The notes under the pieces: generated by a model | The model's database searches: none | Told to the model about the DNA's origin: nothing | The model's input: only the letters and a program-made list of their open reading frames with translations | NCBI GenBank assembly: GCA_947501885.1 | Contig: CANMXN010000001.1 | Location: forward strand, 496,001 to 560,000 | From: an uncultured Sphingorhabdus sp. | GTDB taxonomy: Bacteria > Pseudomonadota > Alphaproteobacteria > Sphingomonadales > Sphingomonadaceae | Length of the DNA stretch: 64,000 nucleotides | Direction of reading: 5' to 3' | Shown: positions 49,344 through 59,481 of the stretch, one piece after another | Numbering within the stretch: position 1 is the stretch's first letter | How the letters are laid out: each line of letters begins with the position of its first letter | Program-made: the position numbers and the translations under genes

Positions 49344-51347
49344 TTATCGCACCATCATCCAGCTAATTGCAGCGACCAAGCCAAGCAGCATGACCAGCGC
49401 ATAAGTATAAACATATCCTGATTGCAAACGCACTGCCAGCGCGCTGCCATATTTCACAACATATGCCGCTCCATTGGGGCCAAAGCGGTCGATTATACCA
49501 ACATCACCAATTTTCCAAAATTGCTTACCAAACCAAAAGGCAGGACGAATGAAAAGGAAATGATAAAGTTCATCGAAATACCATTTGTTGAGGAAGAATT
49601 GATGGAGAGGCTGAAATGTCTTGGCCAATCGCTGCGGCGCATCATTTGAAATCAAATACATGTAAATCGCAATGATTAGTCCCGTTAGCATTGCTATGGT
49701 AGAGGATAATTTTACCCACAATGGCACAGCGTGCATGGCGTGAATAAGACCAACATCAAAATCAAGCGTACTAATTGCCCAGAAATTTATACCGCCTTCT
49801 TCCGCATATATAAATTGGTCTTTGAATATATAGCCCGCAAACACAGCACCAAAAGCCAGTATCGCAAGCGGTATCGTCATAGAAAGCGGGCTTTCATGGG
49901 GATGATAACCGCCTGTGCTGTCTTCTGCTTCTTCGGGCGTTTTATGAACGCTATGCTGAATATGCTCGCTATTGATCCAGCGCGGCTTGCCCCAAAATGT
50001 AAGGAACATGAGGCGCCAACTATAAAAGCTAGTGAGCAAAGCTGCTAATACACCGATAAAGAAGGCATAACCGCTATATGTGGCGCTGCTTGCAAATGCT
50101 GCTTCGATAATTGCATCTTTCGAATAGAAGCCTGCAAATCCGGCCACACCAACAATACCAACACCCGTAATTGCAAGTGTCCCCGCCATCATCGCCCAAA
50201 AAGTAAGCGGGATATGTTTGCGAAGGCCGCCATAATAGCGCATATCTTGTTCGTGATGCATGGCGTGAATAACGCTGCCCGCGCCGAGGAATAATAGCGC
50301 CTTAAAGAAAGCATGGGTGAACAAATGGAACATAGCCGCACTATATGCGCCCGTACCAGCAGCAAAGAACATATAGCCCAGCTGTGAACAGGTGGAGTAA
50401 GCAATCACGCGCTTAATATCGGTTTGCACCAAGCCAACGGTTGCTGCAAAAATAGCCGTTGTTGCACCAATAATTGTAATCATATTCAGCGCAAATTCGC
50501 TGGTTTCAAAGAGCGGTGATAAACGACAGACCATGAACACACCAGCAGTCACCATAGTCGCGGCGTGGATGAGCGCAGACACTGGCGTTGGTCCTTCCAT
50601 TGCATCGGGAAGCCATGTGTGAAGCCCCAATTGAGCTGATTTGCCCATCGCACCAATGAATAAAAGCACACAGATTAGGCTCATCACATCAACACGCGTA
50701 CCCAAAAAGCCGATACTAGAACCTGCATAGCCTGGAGCTACCGCCAAAATTTCAGGAATAGAAACAGTACCAAACACAAGGAAAATACCAAAAATACCGA
50801 GCATGAAGCCCAAATCACCGACACGGTTAACAACAAAAGCTTTGATCGCCGCTGCGTTCGCACTTGGTTTTTTAAACCAAAAACCAATGAGCAGATAAGA
50901 TGCAAGACCAACGCCTTCCCATCCAAAGAACATCTGCACCAAATTATTGGCCGTCACCAACATCAACATAGCAAAGGTAAAGAGTGATAAATAAGCAAAG
51001 AAGCGTGGTTGATCTGGATCTTCATCCATATAGCCCCAGCTGTAAAGATGCACGAGCGCGGAAACGCTGTTTACCACTACAAGCATAATTGCCGTTAAAG
51101 TATCAACGCGTAATTCCCAATCAAATTTAAGATCGCCCGATTGTACCCATGTTAGAATAGGTTCAACATAAGCTGGCTGTCCGCCCGCAACAAAGGACAA
51201 AAATATCGGCCAACTCAATGCCGTAGAAACAAATAATGCCCCTGTGGTTAAGGCTTTGGCCGCCACATTGCCAATCACGCGGTTGCCAATGCCTGCGATA
51301 ATAGCTGCCAAAAGCGGCAGAAATACTATGATTTCAATCGATGACAC
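49344..51347 (-). CDS. nuoL: NADH-quinone oxidoreductase subunit L
   Basis: NuoL is the distal proton-pumping subunit with the long lateral helix. The 667-aa protein has [18 protein letters not shown] (channel Glu), [30 protein letters not shown] (Lys) and [19 protein letters not shown] (Lys). The C-terminal lateral helix and last membrane helix are present. The start appears to be a GTG at 51347, with AGGA a short distance upstream. Length is in the usual range (610-700). Confidence 0.96.
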   Translation of the reverse strand: MSSIEIIVFLPLLAAIIAGIGNRVIGNVAAKALTTGALFVSTALSWPIFLSFVAGGQPAYVEPILTWVQSGDLKFDWELRVDTLTAIMLVVVNSVSALVHLYSWGYMDEDPDQPRFFAYLSLFTFAMLMLVTANNLVQMFFGWEGVGLASYLLIGFWFKKPSANAAAIKAFVVNRVGDLGFMLGIFGIFLVFGTVSIPEILAVAPGYAGSSIGFLGTRVDVMSLICVLLFIGAMGKSAQLGLHTWLPDAMEGPTPVSALIHAATMVTAGVFMVCRLSPLFETSEFALNMITIIGATTAIFAATVGLVQTDIKRVIAYSTCSQLGYMFFAAGTGAYSAAMFHLFTHAFFKALLFLGAGSVIHAMHHEQDMRYYGGLRKHIPLTFWAMMAGTLAITGVGIVGVAGFAGFYSKDAIIEAAFASSATYSGYAFFIGVLAALLTSFYSWRLMFLTFWGKPRWINSEHIQHSVHKTPEEAEDSTGGYHPHESPLSMTIPLAILAFGAVFAGYIFKDQFIYAEEGGINFWAISTLDFDVGLIHAMHAVPLWVKLSSTIAMLTGLIIAIYMYLISNDAPQRLAKTFQPLHQFFLNKWYFDELYHFLFIRPAFWFGKQFWKIGDVGIIDRFGPNGAAYVVKYGSALAVRLQSGYVYTYALVMLLGLVAAISWMMVR

Positions 51348-51350
51348 ATT

Positions 51351-51656
51351 CTATCCTTTCATCTGATTGACATCGTCAACCGCAATTGTACCGCGGCCGC
51401 GGAAATATATGACCAATATTGCAAGCCCAATCGCCGCCTCACCAGCAGCAACGGTCAGCACAAACATTGCAAAAATTTGCCCCGTTAAATCGCCCAAAAA
51501 AGCACTAAATGCGACAAAGTTTATATTCACGGCAAGCAATATCAATTCAATCGCCATCAAAATGATAATCACATTTTTACGGTTCAAGAAAATACCTAAG
51601 ACGCCCATTACAAAAAGAATAGAGCTTACGACCAAATAATGTTCGATACCAATCAT
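51351..51656 (-). CDS. nuoK: NADH-quinone oxidoreductase subunit K
   Basis: The 101-aa subunit has three membrane helices with the conserved buried glutamates in [12 protein letters not shown] and [12 protein letters not shown], which take part in the proton path of complex I. Start overlaps nuoJ by ATGA; nuoL follows after three bases. Confidence 0.96.
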   Translation of the reverse strand: MIGIEHYLVVSSILFVMGVLGIFLNRKNVIIILMAIELILLAVNINFVAFSAFLGDLTGQIFAMFVLTVAAGEAAIGLAILVIYFRGRGTIAVDDVNQMKG

Positions 51657-52267
51657 AGCGATACCCCCTTGCCTACTTCGGGTTTTGCATTACGCGTTGC
51701 TTCTTCGGGGCGGCGTTTGACTTGATCGCTAATATTTTGTGGACGAACACCGCTGCGTTTGCGGTTTGTCAGCACAATCGCACCTACCATAGCCACCAAC
51801 AAGATCAGTCCAGCAGCTTCGAAAAGAAAGATATATTTGGTATAGAGCAATTGCCCCATCGCCTCGATGTTAGAGACGTTATCGGGCGTTGCATTGCTGA
51901 TCGATTGTCCAAGCTCTACTGAACCTGCACGCATAGCGCCAAGGCCAAGTACCAATTCACACACCAAAATAATAGCGAGCAAAATACCCAGCGGTAGGTT
52001 TTTCATAAAACCAGCGCGCAGCTCAGCAAAATCTATATCGAGCATCATCACAACGAACAAAAATAGCACCGCAACCGCACCAACATATACAATCACCAAG
52101 AGCATAGCGACGAATTCAGCGCCAACCAGCACCATCAGTCCCGCCGCATTAAAAAAGGCCAAGATAAGCCATAAAACGCTATGCACAGGATTGCGCGAAA
52201 ATATCACCATCGCCGCACTGGCGATCACCACCGATGCAAAAGCATAAAATGCAATTAGCTGTATCAC
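51653..52267 (-). CDS. nuoJ: NADH-quinone oxidoreductase subunit J
   Basis: The 204-aa membrane subunit has five helices, including the third helix with [21 protein letters not shown], which changes conformation during coupling. It begins with a GTG codon and ends in a polar tail ([21 protein letters not shown]). A 48-base spacer separates it from nuoI, one of the few unoverlapped junctions in this operon. Confidence 0.95.
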   Translation of the reverse strand: MIQLIAFYAFASVVIASAAMVIFSRNPVHSVLWLILAFFNAAGLMVLVGAEFVAMLLVIVYVGAVAVLFLFVVMMLDIDFAELRAGFMKNLPLGILLAIILVCELVLGLGAMRAGSVELGQSISNATPDNVSNIEAMGQLLYTKYIFLFEAAGLILLVAMVGAIVLTNRKRSGVRPQNISDQVKRRPEEATRNAKPEVGKGVSL

Positions 52268-52315
52268 CGCAATGCCCCACTCATTAAAATCATAATATCA
52301 ATATCCTTCAGGCCC

Positions 52316-52804
52316 TTAACGATAGGGAGCATCGGCGGCAAGGTTTGCGGCAATTGTGCGCTCCCACTTATCACCATTGTCCAATAATTTGCCTTTGTCA
52401 TAGATTAATTCTTCGCGCGTTTCGGTCGCATATTCAAAATTTGGTCCTTCAACAATCGCATCCACTGGGCATGCTTCCTGACAAAAACCACAATAAATAC
52501 ATTTGGTCATGTCAATGTCATAGCGGGTGGTACGACGGCTGCCATCATCGCGCGGTTCTGCCTCAATGGTAATAGCTTGTGCAGGACAAACCGCCTCACA
52601 CAGTTTGCATGCGATGCAGCGCTCTTCGCCATTAGGATAACGGCGCAGCGCATGCTCACCGCGAAAACGCGGAGACAATGGGTTTTTCTCAAATGGATAA
52701 TTTAGCGTGGCTTTGGGTTTGAAAAAATATTTCAACGTGAGCCAATGCGCCTTTAGAAACTCCCAAAGCGTGAATGTTTTTATTAGGTGACCGATAGTGT
52801 TCAT
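52316..52804 (-). CDS. nuoI: NADH-quinone oxidoreductase subunit I
   Basis: The 162-aa ferredoxin-like subunit carries clusters N6a and N6b through two eight-cysteine-fold motifs, [16 protein letters not shown] and [16 protein letters not shown]. It has the typical amphipathic N-terminus that lies on the membrane arm. It overlaps the extended nuoH by ATGA. Confidence 0.97.
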   Translation of the reverse strand: MNTIGHLIKTFTLWEFLKAHWLTLKYFFKPKATLNYPFEKNPLSPRFRGEHALRRYPNGEERCIACKLCEAVCPAQAITIEAEPRDDGSRRTTRYDIDMTKCIYCGFCQEACPVDAIVEGPNFEYATETREELIYDKGKLLDNGDKWERTIAANLAADAPYR

Positions 52805-54261
52805 GATAATGCCTTTAGTTGATCTACTGTAGTGCAGTCACCACGTAATGAAACTCTTGCGTCTTTATAAGTGAGCGTCATAATTGAAGGTTTAGTATCA
52901 TTATAATTGCTGATAGATATATGCAAAGTTTCGGAATTACTTGTTTTTGATGTAAGAGAACCAGAAGTATGGCAACATTCTACTGCTAAAAGCTCATACT
53001 CAAAATCACCTTTTAATCTATCAGGTGATTTAATTTTAATATTAGCCAAGTCCTTCAATTCTCCTTCGAGACGTTCCATGTAAACAAACATCTCAGGCTC
53101 TCCTGTTTTTGCCTGATAATATTTTTCATCATAAAGAGGACAAACTTCAGTTGCTCCCAATGAAGCCATAATTTCAGATGTAGGAGATAATTTCTTAGAA
53201 ATTGAAGTTGTTTCTTTATCAAAGCCATCTGTCATCATTAAATAACCGCTAGTGAGCACTATGAATAGCAAGCTGATCGGCAAGAATACCTTCCAACCCA
53301 ATCGCATCAATTGATCATAGCGGTAACGCGGCACTGTCGCCCAAATCCAACTAAACATGAAGAAAAAGAAAAATGTTTTCGCAAAGAGCCATATCCAACC
53401 TGGCACCAAATAAAGCGGTTCCCAATCAATTGGCGGCAACCAACCACCAAAAAATAAAATCGCATTGAGCATGCACATAAGCAAAATATTCGCATATTCG
53501 CCCAACCAGAAAAGCGCGAATGACATGCTGCTATATTCGGTTTGATAACCCGCCACCAATTCGGATTCCGCTTCGGTTAGATCAAACGGAGCGCGTGCTG
53601 TTTCCGCCAAAGAGCTTATAAAAAATAATACCCACATCGGAAATAAAAATGGATTTAATATATAGGCATTGACGATACCAAAACCATGTCCGCGCTGTGC
53701 TTCTATGATACCATTCAAATTAAACGTACCTGCCCACAAAACCACGCATACTAATATAAAACCAATGGAAACTTCATAGCTAATCATTTGTGCCGCAGCA
53801 CGCATAGCCGAGAAAAAGGGATATTTACTATTCGATGCCCAACCCGAAATCACAACACCATATACGCCAAGTGAGCTGATCGCTAACACATAGAGCAGGC
53901 CAACATTAATATCGGCCAGCACCGCACCAGAATTAAATGGAATCACCGCCCAGGCCGCTAAAGCAACCGTGAAGGTTATGATAGGAGCAAGTAAGAATAG
54001 TCCTTTGTTCGCAGCACTTGGAATGATGGTTTCTTGCAAGAAAACCTTTAATCCATCGGCAAAACTCTGCAGCAAACCAAAGGGGCCAACCACATTAGGT
54101 CCGCGGCGCAGCATGATGGCGCCCAATACTTTACGGTCAACATAAATAATCATCGCCACCGCCAGCATGAGAGGCAATGCGATTAAGAGAACACCCGCAA
54201 GGCTGGCAATAAAGAAAGCCCAATCGGCATCCATGCCCCAAGAGATGAATGTTTCGGTCAT
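52801..54261 (-). CDS. nuoH: NADH-quinone oxidoreductase subunit H with an unusual C-terminal extension
   Basis: NuoH forms much of the quinone pocket at the foot of complex I. Residues 1-345 are an ordinary NuoH with eight helices, including [39 protein letters not shown] and [17 protein letters not shown]. Family members normally end here (about 340-350 aa), yet this protein continues to 486 aa. The added part, about 348-486, is hydrophilic, rich in Ser/Lys/Glu and contains four cysteines ([23 protein letters not shown]). The ATG at 54261 follows the preceding stop in a TGATG overlap with AGGGG upstream; the frame also has a TTG one codon earlier. See the extension entry. Confidence 0.95.
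   Translation of the reverse strand: MTETFISWGMDADWAFFIASLAGVLLIALPLMLAVAMIIYVDRKVLGAIMLRRGPNVVGPFGLLQSFADGLKVFLQETIIPSAANKGLFLLAPIITFTVALAAWAVIPFNSGAVLADINVGLLYVLAISSLGVYGVVISGWASNSKYPFFSAMRAAAQMISYEVSIGFILVCVVLWAGTFNLNGIIEAQRGHGFGIVNAYILNPFLFPMWVLFFISSLAETARAPFDLTEAESELVAGYQTEYSSMSFALFWLGEYANILLMCMLNAILFFGGWLPPIDWEPLYLVPGWIWLFAKTFFFFFMFSWIWATVPRYRYDQLMRLGWKVFLPISLLFIVLTSGYLMMTDGFDKETTSISKKLSPTSEIMASLGATEVCPLYDEKYYQAKTGEPEMFVYMERLEGELKDLANIKIKSPDRLKGDFEYELLAVECCHTSGSLTSKTSNSETLHISISNYNDTKPSIMTLTYKDARVSLRGDCTTVDQLKALS
52804..53220 (-). other. C-terminal extension domain of NuoH, probably periplasmic
   Basis: This is the segment for about 139 residues after the last NuoH helix. It has no similarity that I recognise, no membrane helix and no signal peptide. 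As NuoH is generally modelled with eight helices and both ends on the periplasmic side, the domain would be exported by its fusion to NuoH. The base composition looks more A+T-rich than the nuoH core. The secreted proteins encoded next to the other nuo genes suggest that it was once such a separate gene which lost its start and became fused. That is inference. Confidence 0.7.
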
Positions 54262-54914
54262 CAAGAAACCCCTGCTTTGTTTGATTGTGAGCGCATTTTA
54301 TACAAAACCTCTGCCATTACAGATTTAAGATTAGAACGGCTAATCGATAGTTGTGCACCCACAGATATACACTCATTTAGAGCCGCAGTAACGCTATTCA
54401 TGTAACGTGCTTCTTCGCTACTTTGTGGTTGAGCAATAGCAAAATTATGCGCTGCATTAGGGTTGCTCTTTATGGTGCAATCCGAAAATTTTCTAAGCGC
54501 CAATTGATCGCCCTTTATCTGTCCATATTTGGGTGATATTTCTCTATTATAATCCAGTGTAATATTCTGGGTCACATTAATTATTAATTTGCGATAATAT
54601 TTATTGTAAAGTGCAACATAGAGCGTGCGGCGAAATAGACCATCTTTGAAGACCAGTTTTTCACCCAACTTTGCACAATCTGGTACAATTAATCCTTCAT
54701 CCAAATTATTTTGATCTGCATGGCCACCAGGGATTAATAAAAATGCATCAATGATTTTTTCGCGTCTTTTGCTGGTTAGCAAGTATTGCGCATAGCCATG
54801 CATCGCTTTTTCAGCACGCAGCGTGGATGATCTCTTATCACTTTGCAGTGCAGAAGCACTCGCAAAACTCAATATAAAGCTTATGATAGGCAAAGAGGCA
54901 AAACGCAAAATCAC
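54261..54914 (-). CDS. Secreted protein in the nuo operon, second tandem paralogue
   Basis: The 217-aa protein starts with GTG in a GTGA overlap with the preceding gene. It has a signal peptide ([21 protein letters not shown]) and no membrane helix after it. It is a clear paralogue of the preceding gene product: [18 protein letters not shown] against LFRRSLYTALYNKHFRKI, and [19 protein letters not shown] against LRKASDCAVRKDLELAHNF. The C-terminal half keeps a pair of cysteines 36 residues apart (SDC...NEC); in the first half one cysteine is lost (a Tyr stands there). I do not recognise a characterised family. It resembles, from memory, an uncharacterised sphingomonad secreted family ending in LRGALAEALY. 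Confidence 0.85.
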   Translation of the reverse strand: MILRFASLPIISFILSFASASALQSDKRSSTLRAEKAMHGYAQYLLTSKRREKIIDAFLLIPGGHADQNNLDEGLIVPDCAKLGEKLVFKDGLFRRTLYVALYNKYYRKLIINVTQNITLDYNREISPKYGQIKGDQLALRKFSDCTIKSNPNAAHNFAIAQPQSSEEARYMNSVTAALNECISVGAQLSISRSNLKSVMAEVLYKMRSQSNKAGVS

Positions 54915-54927
54915 TCCGCAGCCTCCA
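54904..54927 (-). repeat. Junction direct repeat, copy 1 (end of first paralogue)
   Basis: These 24 bases are repeated at 55584-55607 with one mismatch. On the minus strand they read TGGAGGCTGCGGAGTGAT and onward. The repeat encodes the shared C-terminal EAAE, supplies GGAGG as ribosome binding site, and contains the TGA stop overlapped by the GTG start of the next gene. Confidence 0.85.
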
Positions 54928-55591
54928 CAGAGTTTTGAGCGTTAACTGTACGCAATTTATATAGTGATTCTGCAAACTGACCTTTCAAAGCTTGGCGAGT
55001 TAGTTGCAATTTAACTTTTTTGGGCAAACACTCTTGCAATGGTTTGGTTATGTCTGATTTCAACTTATTTTCTTTCTTGCTGTGTAGTTTTGCAATAATA
55101 AAATTATGTGCCAATTCTAGATCTTTGCGAACCGCACAATCTGAAGCTTTCCTCAACAGCAATTGAGCATCACCCATTTCTTTATAATGTGGAGCTATCT
55201 CTTTAGAATAATCAAATTCAATAGTTATATCAATATTAGTAGGGGCAATTTTGCGGAAATGTTTATTATATAAAGCCGTATATAGAGAACGCCGAAACAA
55301 ATGTCCCCTAAATGCTAATCGCGAACCATTTGGAAGGCATGTTTTGATAATTAACTTATTACCTTCTATATTTTGATCAGGATGATTATCGGGAATTAAA
55401 AAATATTCTTTCGTTAATTTCTCACGCTTGATTAAATTTACTAAACATTTTGAATATTTATACATTTCAATTTCAGCCTGTTTTGCAAATTCAGCATTAT
55501 ACAGACTATCATAAGAATCATCGAACGGCTGAGCATTGGAAGAGGGCATGAAAAGGAAGAATGCTCCAATAAAAAACAAGAGGCGCAACAT
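54911..55591 (-). CDS. Secreted protein in the nuo operon, first tandem paralogue
   Basis: The 226-aa protein has a signal peptide (MLRLLFFIGAFFLFMPSSNA). The mature part consists of two related units of about 60 residues. Each has two cysteines exactly 36 residues apart, the second followed by LP and then an (L)xxxLY segment: KC...TC-LPNGSR...LYTALYNK, and DC...EC-LPKKVK...AESLYKL. Four cysteines suggest two disulfides in the periplasm. It ends VEAAE like NuoG and NuoF. The start may be ATG at 55591 or the GTG at 55594; the paralogue uses the equivalent GTG. The function is unknown, and its position argues for a link with complex I. Confidence 0.85.
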   Translation of the reverse strand: MLRLLFFIGAFFLFMPSSNAQPFDDSYDSLYNAEFAKQAEIEMYKYSKCLVNLIKREKLTKEYFLIPDNHPDQNIEGNKLIIKTCLPNGSRLAFRGHLFRRSLYTALYNKHFRKIAPTNIDITIEFDYSKEIAPHYKEMGDAQLLLRKASDCAVRKDLELAHNFIIAKLHSKKENKLKSDITKPLQECLPKKVKLQLTRQALKGQFAESLYKLRTVNAQNSVEAAE

Positions 55592-55607
55592 CACTCCGCA
55601 GCCTCCA
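55584..55607 (-). repeat. Junction direct repeat, copy 2 (end of nuoG)
   Basis: This is the partner of the repeat at 54904-54927 (23 of 24 bases the same). It lies across the stop of nuoG and the start of the first secreted paralogue. The pair marks the ends of a 680-base unit, which fits tandem duplication or insertion of that unit at the nuoG end. Confidence 0.85.
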
Positions 55608-57597
55608 ATATGTCTTCGCCGTGAATAAGCTCAGCCGAACAGCGGTTCATGGTCTCGCTGGCACGGGCAATCGCATTAGTCAGATAGAAATCCTTAATTG
55701 GATAGGTAATTTTGCCTTTGGCATCTGTATCCAATTTGGGCGCTTCCCAACCATAATCTGCCACTGCCTCAACGCCAAGCGCAGGAAATTCTGTAATCAT
55801 AGCCGCACGGCAAGCGGCAAAATCATCAAAAGGCAATTTATGACCCAACACATCGGACAGCGCGCGTAATATCGACCAATCTTCGCGCGCATCACCGGGT
55901 GCATATACTGCTTTATTGCTGCGCTGCAAGCGTCCTTCGGCATTGACATAAGTGCCATTTTTTTCCGTATAGGCTGCTGCTGGCAAAATAATATCAGCGG
56001 CATGCGCGCCCTTATCACCATGATGACCGATGAAAACTTTCAAACTATCGCCAAATTGCGTGAAATCCACCTCATCCGCGCCCAAGAAAAAGGCAAGCTT
56101 CGGTTTGGCTTTGACAATATCTTTAATGCCACCTTTTTGGGCATATCCGAGCATCAGGCCGCCCATGCGGCTCGCCGCCATATGCAGCACATTAAAGCCA
56201 TTCCAATCATCAGTTACGAGTTTATATTTTTTCGCAAGTGCGAGAGCATCACCATGCGCGCCTTTAACGCCCAAAGCACCGCCACCAATAATGAGCATAG
56301 GTCTTTGCGCATTTTTAAGCGCATCAGCAGCAGCTTTAGGAAGCTTTGCAATCATGCCTGCATCATTGCCGAGCCATTCGGCGCGATAGGTTAAATCAAC
56401 CTCTTCACCAATGGCAAAGACTTTCGCGCCATTTTTAATCGCCTTACGGATACGTGTATTAACCAGCGGTGCTTCCCAACGTACATTCGTACCGATCAAC
56501 AAAATTACATCAGCTTCCTCGGTGCGCGCTATGCCCGTATTATAATTAACGGCTGACATGGACGACACATCATAATCAAGGCCCGTTTGGCGGCCCTCGA
56601 GCATGTCACTACCCATTGATGCAAGCAATGCTCTCGTAGCATATAGTGTTTCACAATCCACCATATCACCAGCAATCGCCGCAACGCTATCCCCAGCATC
56701 CACGTCTTTAATGGCTGCAAAAGCTTCGCTCCAACCAGCTTCAACCAATTTGCCGTCTTTACGGATATAGACTTTATCAAGACGGCGCTTCATCAGGCCA
56801 TCAACGGCATGACGGCTTTTATCCGAAATCCATTCCTCGTTCACATCATCATTGATGCGCGGTAAAACGCGCAATACTTCTCGGCCACGCGCATCGAAAC
56901 GCACATTGCTGCCCACGGCATCCATCACATCAATACCAAGTGTATTTTTCAGCTCCCATGGACGCGCTTCAAACGCATAGGGTTTAGATGTCAGCGCCCC
57001 AACAGGGCATAAATCCACCACATTGCCCGATAGCTCGCTATTCACGGCTTCTTCGAGATAGGATGTGATTTGCATATTCTCGCCGCGCCCGACCGCGCCA
57101 ATAGCCTCTACGCCAGCAACTTCTTCGGAAAAACGAACGCAGCGCGTGCAATGAATACAGCGCGTCATGACCGTTTTAACAATCGGCCCCATATATTTTT
57201 CGGTGACTGCGCGCTTATTCTCTTCATAGCGCGATCCGCCCTTGCCATAGGCAATACTCTGATCTTGCAGATCGCACTCACCGCCTTGATCGCAAATTGG
57301 GCAATCGAGCGGGTGATTGATGAGCAAAAATTCCATCACACCTTCGCGGGCTTTTTTGACCATCGCGCTGTCGGTACGGATTTCTTGGCCTTCCATCGCA
57401 GGAAGCGCACAGCTTGCTTGCGGTTTTGGCGGGCCGGGTTTCACCTCGACCAAACACATGCGGCAATTGCCCGCAATGCTGAGGCGTTCATGATAGCAAA
57501 AACGCGGAATTTCTTTGCCTGCTAACTCAGCCGCTTGCAGCACAGTTGCGCCTTGGGGGACTTCTAACTCTATTCCATCTACGGTTAATTTAGGCAT
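55591..57597 (-). CDS. nuoG: NADH-quinone oxidoreductase subunit G
   Basis: NuoG is the large iron-sulfur subunit of the peripheral arm. The 668-aa protein has the N-terminal [2Fe-2S] ligands in CYHERLSIAGNCRMCLVEV and ASCALPAM, and the His-Cys3 [4Fe-4S] site in HPLDCPICDQGGECDLQ. The third site is CIHCTRCVRF with VVDLCPVGALTS. A molybdopterin-oxidoreductase-like domain without cofactor follows. The frame runs back to 57612, but [16 protein letters not shown] at 57597 is the family start and has GGGAG eight bases upstream. It overlaps the preceding secreted-protein gene by eight bases and ends in LEAAE. Confidence 0.97.
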   Translation of the reverse strand: MPKLTVDGIELEVPQGATVLQAAELAGKEIPRFCYHERLSIAGNCRMCLVEVKPGPPKPQASCALPAMEGQEIRTDSAMVKKAREGVMEFLLINHPLDCPICDQGGECDLQDQSIAYGKGGSRYEENKRAVTEKYMGPIVKTVMTRCIHCTRCVRFSEEVAGVEAIGAVGRGENMQITSYLEEAVNSELSGNVVDLCPVGALTSKPYAFEARPWELKNTLGIDVMDAVGSNVRFDARGREVLRVLPRINDDVNEEWISDKSRHAVDGLMKRRLDKVYIRKDGKLVEAGWSEAFAAIKDVDAGDSVAAIAGDMVDCETLYATRALLASMGSDMLEGRQTGLDYDVSSMSAVNYNTGIARTEEADVILLIGTNVRWEAPLVNTRIRKAIKNGAKVFAIGEEVDLTYRAEWLGNDAGMIAKLPKAAADALKNAQRPMLIIGGGALGVKGAHGDALALAKKYKLVTDDWNGFNVLHMAASRMGGLMLGYAQKGGIKDIVKAKPKLAFFLGADEVDFTQFGDSLKVFIGHHGDKGAHAADIILPAAAYTEKNGTYVNAEGRLQRSNKAVYAPGDAREDWSILRALSDVLGHKLPFDDFAACRAAMITEFPALGVEAVADYGWEAPKLDTDAKGKITYPIKDFYLTNAIARASETMNRCSAELIHGEDILEAAE

Positions 57598-58150
57598 CAA
57601 TGAAGCTCCCATCAGCCTGGATGAACTGGCATTTCAGTGATTTTTCGATTTTTTGTTCTGCTTCTGACAAAACAGCAGAATATGAAGTTATTATCTCTCT
57701 GATATCACCATCGAGATAAGCCCATAAACCAGAAACAATTTTTTCTTCGTTATTTGAATTAATGGATTGAAGACATCTGTAAACTCTCAAATTAACATCT
57801 TGTTCTATTTTTTTAGGACGATTTCTCTTAATTTCTTTCTCGAATTTGTCTTGTAAATATACAGGAATTGTTTTCGGTATAATTCCTTTACAAGCCGCAA
57901 TCATGCGATATCTCATCAGAGTTTTTATCGATTTATTAGGGCTTGAAAACTCTTCCAAAACATTTGCTGGCTCACTTTTCAACCACGTTTCGGTTGTTTG
58001 TGGTACTTTAGTCCATGCACAAGACACCATTTTCTCAACATCAAAAGACCCTACCTTTTGAGCATGTAAACTTTGATGAGAAGATAAAAACAATGTTAAG
58101 ATCAAAAACACCGCGACAGCTTTCAAGCTGAATTCTATATTACTATTCAT
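57590..58150 (-). CDS. Secreted protein of unknown family between nuoF and nuoG
   Basis: The 186-aa protein has a signal peptide or signal anchor ([19 protein letters not shown], about 12-30). A mostly helical mature part carries four cysteines (VSCAWTK, AACKGII, YRCLQSI, SLKCQFI) and many Lys and Glu residues. No known family is recognised, and it is not obviously a paralogue of the two secreted proteins after nuoG. It starts by ATGA overlap with the nuoF stop, where the nuoF C-terminal codons provide GGAGG seven bases upstream. It ends by overlapping nuoG by eight bases. Its A+T-rich codons contrast with both neighbours. Confidence 0.8.
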   Translation of the reverse strand: MNSNIEFSLKAVAVFLILTLFLSSHQSLHAQKVGSFDVEKMVSCAWTKVPQTTETWLKSEPANVLEEFSSPNKSIKTLMRYRMIAACKGIIPKTIPVYLQDKFEKEIKRNRPKKIEQDVNLRVYRCLQSINSNNEEKIVSGLWAYLDGDIREIITSYSAVLSEAEQKIEKSLKCQFIQADGSFIDA

Positions 58151-59481
58151 TCCGCGGCCTCCAATGTTTCTGGCAAACTATCCGCACCTTTGCGCTCATT
58201 TATGCGGCGCTCCATCTCGGGACGGAAATGGCGGATAAGCCCTTGGATCGGCCAAGCCGCAGCATCACCAAGCGCGCAGATTGTATGGCCTTCGACCTGC
58301 TTAGTGACCTCAAACAATGTATCAATATCTTCAATCTCAGCATTACCATCACGCATTTTTTCCATCACGCGCCACATCCAGCCCGTGCCTTCGCGGCATG
58401 GCGTGCATTGACCGCAGCTTTCATGCTTATAGAAATAGCTTAGACGGCTAATCGCACGGACAATATCGGTGCTTTTATCCATGACAATGACCGCCGCCGT
58501 GCCAAGGCCGCTGCCCAGATCACGCAGCCCATCAAAATCCATCGGTGCATCCATAATCTGTGCGGCAGGAACCAAGGGAACCGATGAACCACCAGGGATT
58601 ACCGCCAGCAGATTATCCCAACCGCCCGTAATACCGCCGCAATGTTTTTCGATCATATCTTTGAACGGAATGCTCATTGCTTCTTCGACAACGCATGGCT
58701 TTTCAACATGACCAGAAATTTGAAATAATTTCGTACCGTGATTATTCTCACGGCCAAAGGATTTGAACCAGCTAGCACCGCGCCGCAAAATCGTCGGTAC
58801 AACGGCAATGCTCTCCACATTATTCACCGTTGTTGGGCAACCATATAGTCCAGCCCCTGCTGGAAATGGCGGTTTAAGGCGCGGCTGGCCTTTTTTACCT
58901 TCAAGGCTCTCAATCATCGCGGTTTCTTCGCCGCAGATATAAGCCCCTGCGCCGCGATGGACAAAGACATCAAAATCATAGCCCGATTTCGCCGCATTTT
59001 TGCCGAGCAGTCCAGCATCATAAGCCTCTGCAACAGCAGCTTCCATGACCCGTGCTTCTTGGATATATTCTCCGCGAATATAAATATAGGCCGCCCGCGC
59101 GCGCATCGCAAAGCCCGCAATCAATGCGCCTTCGACTAATTTGTGCGGATCATGGCGCAATATTTCACGGTCTTTACAGCTTCCTGGCTCAGACTCATCT
59201 GCGTTAATCACCAAAAAGCTGGGACGCGGATTGCCGTTGCGATCAAGCGGCGCTTCTTTTGGCATGAACGACCATTTCAAACCCGTGGGAAAACCAGCCC
59301 CACCGCGGCCGCGCAAACCCGAAGCTTTCATCTCTTCGATAATCGCTTCATTACCGCGCTTGATAATATCTTTAGTTTTATCCCAATCGCCGCGCTTTTG
59401 CGCCGCTTTCAGACCCGCGTCTTGAAAACCATAAACATTGGTGAAGATGCGGTCTTTATCTTGGAGAAAATCGAAACTCAT
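58147..59481 (-). CDS. nuoF: NADH-quinone oxidoreductase subunit F
   Basis: NuoF binds NADH, FMN and cluster N3. The 444-aa protein has [20 protein letters not shown] for [41 protein letters not shown], and the cluster ligands [17 protein letters not shown] with the fourth Cys in [10 protein letters not shown]. It ends in LEAAE. The upstream micro-ORF stop overlaps its ATG. Confidence 0.97.
   Translation of the reverse strand: MSFDFLQDKDRIFTNVYGFQDAGLKAAQKRGDWDKTKDIIKRGNEAIIEEMKASGLRGRGGAGFPTGLKWSFMPKEAPLDRNGNPRPSFLVINADESEPGSCKDREILRHDPHKLVEGALIAGFAMRARAAYIYIRGEYIQEARVMEAAVAEAYDAGLLGKNAAKSGYDFDVFVHRGAGAYICGEETAMIESLEGKKGQPRLKPPFPAGAGLYGCPTTVNNVESIAVVPTILRRGASWFKSFGRENNHGTKLFQISGHVEKPCVVEEAMSIPFKDMIEKHCGGITGGWDNLLAVIPGGSSVPLVPAAQIMDAPMDFDGLRDLGSGLGTAAVIVMDKSTDIVRAISRLSYFYKHESCGQCTPCREGTGWMWRVMEKMRDGNAEIEDIDTLFEVTKQVEGHTICALGDAAAWPIQGLIRHFRPEMERRINERKGADSLPETLEAAE

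Noticed and set aside
57070-57525. Plus-strand open frame antisense to the nuoG iron-sulfur region
   Set aside because: Shadow of a strongly conserved coding region; no ribosome binding site or family similarity.
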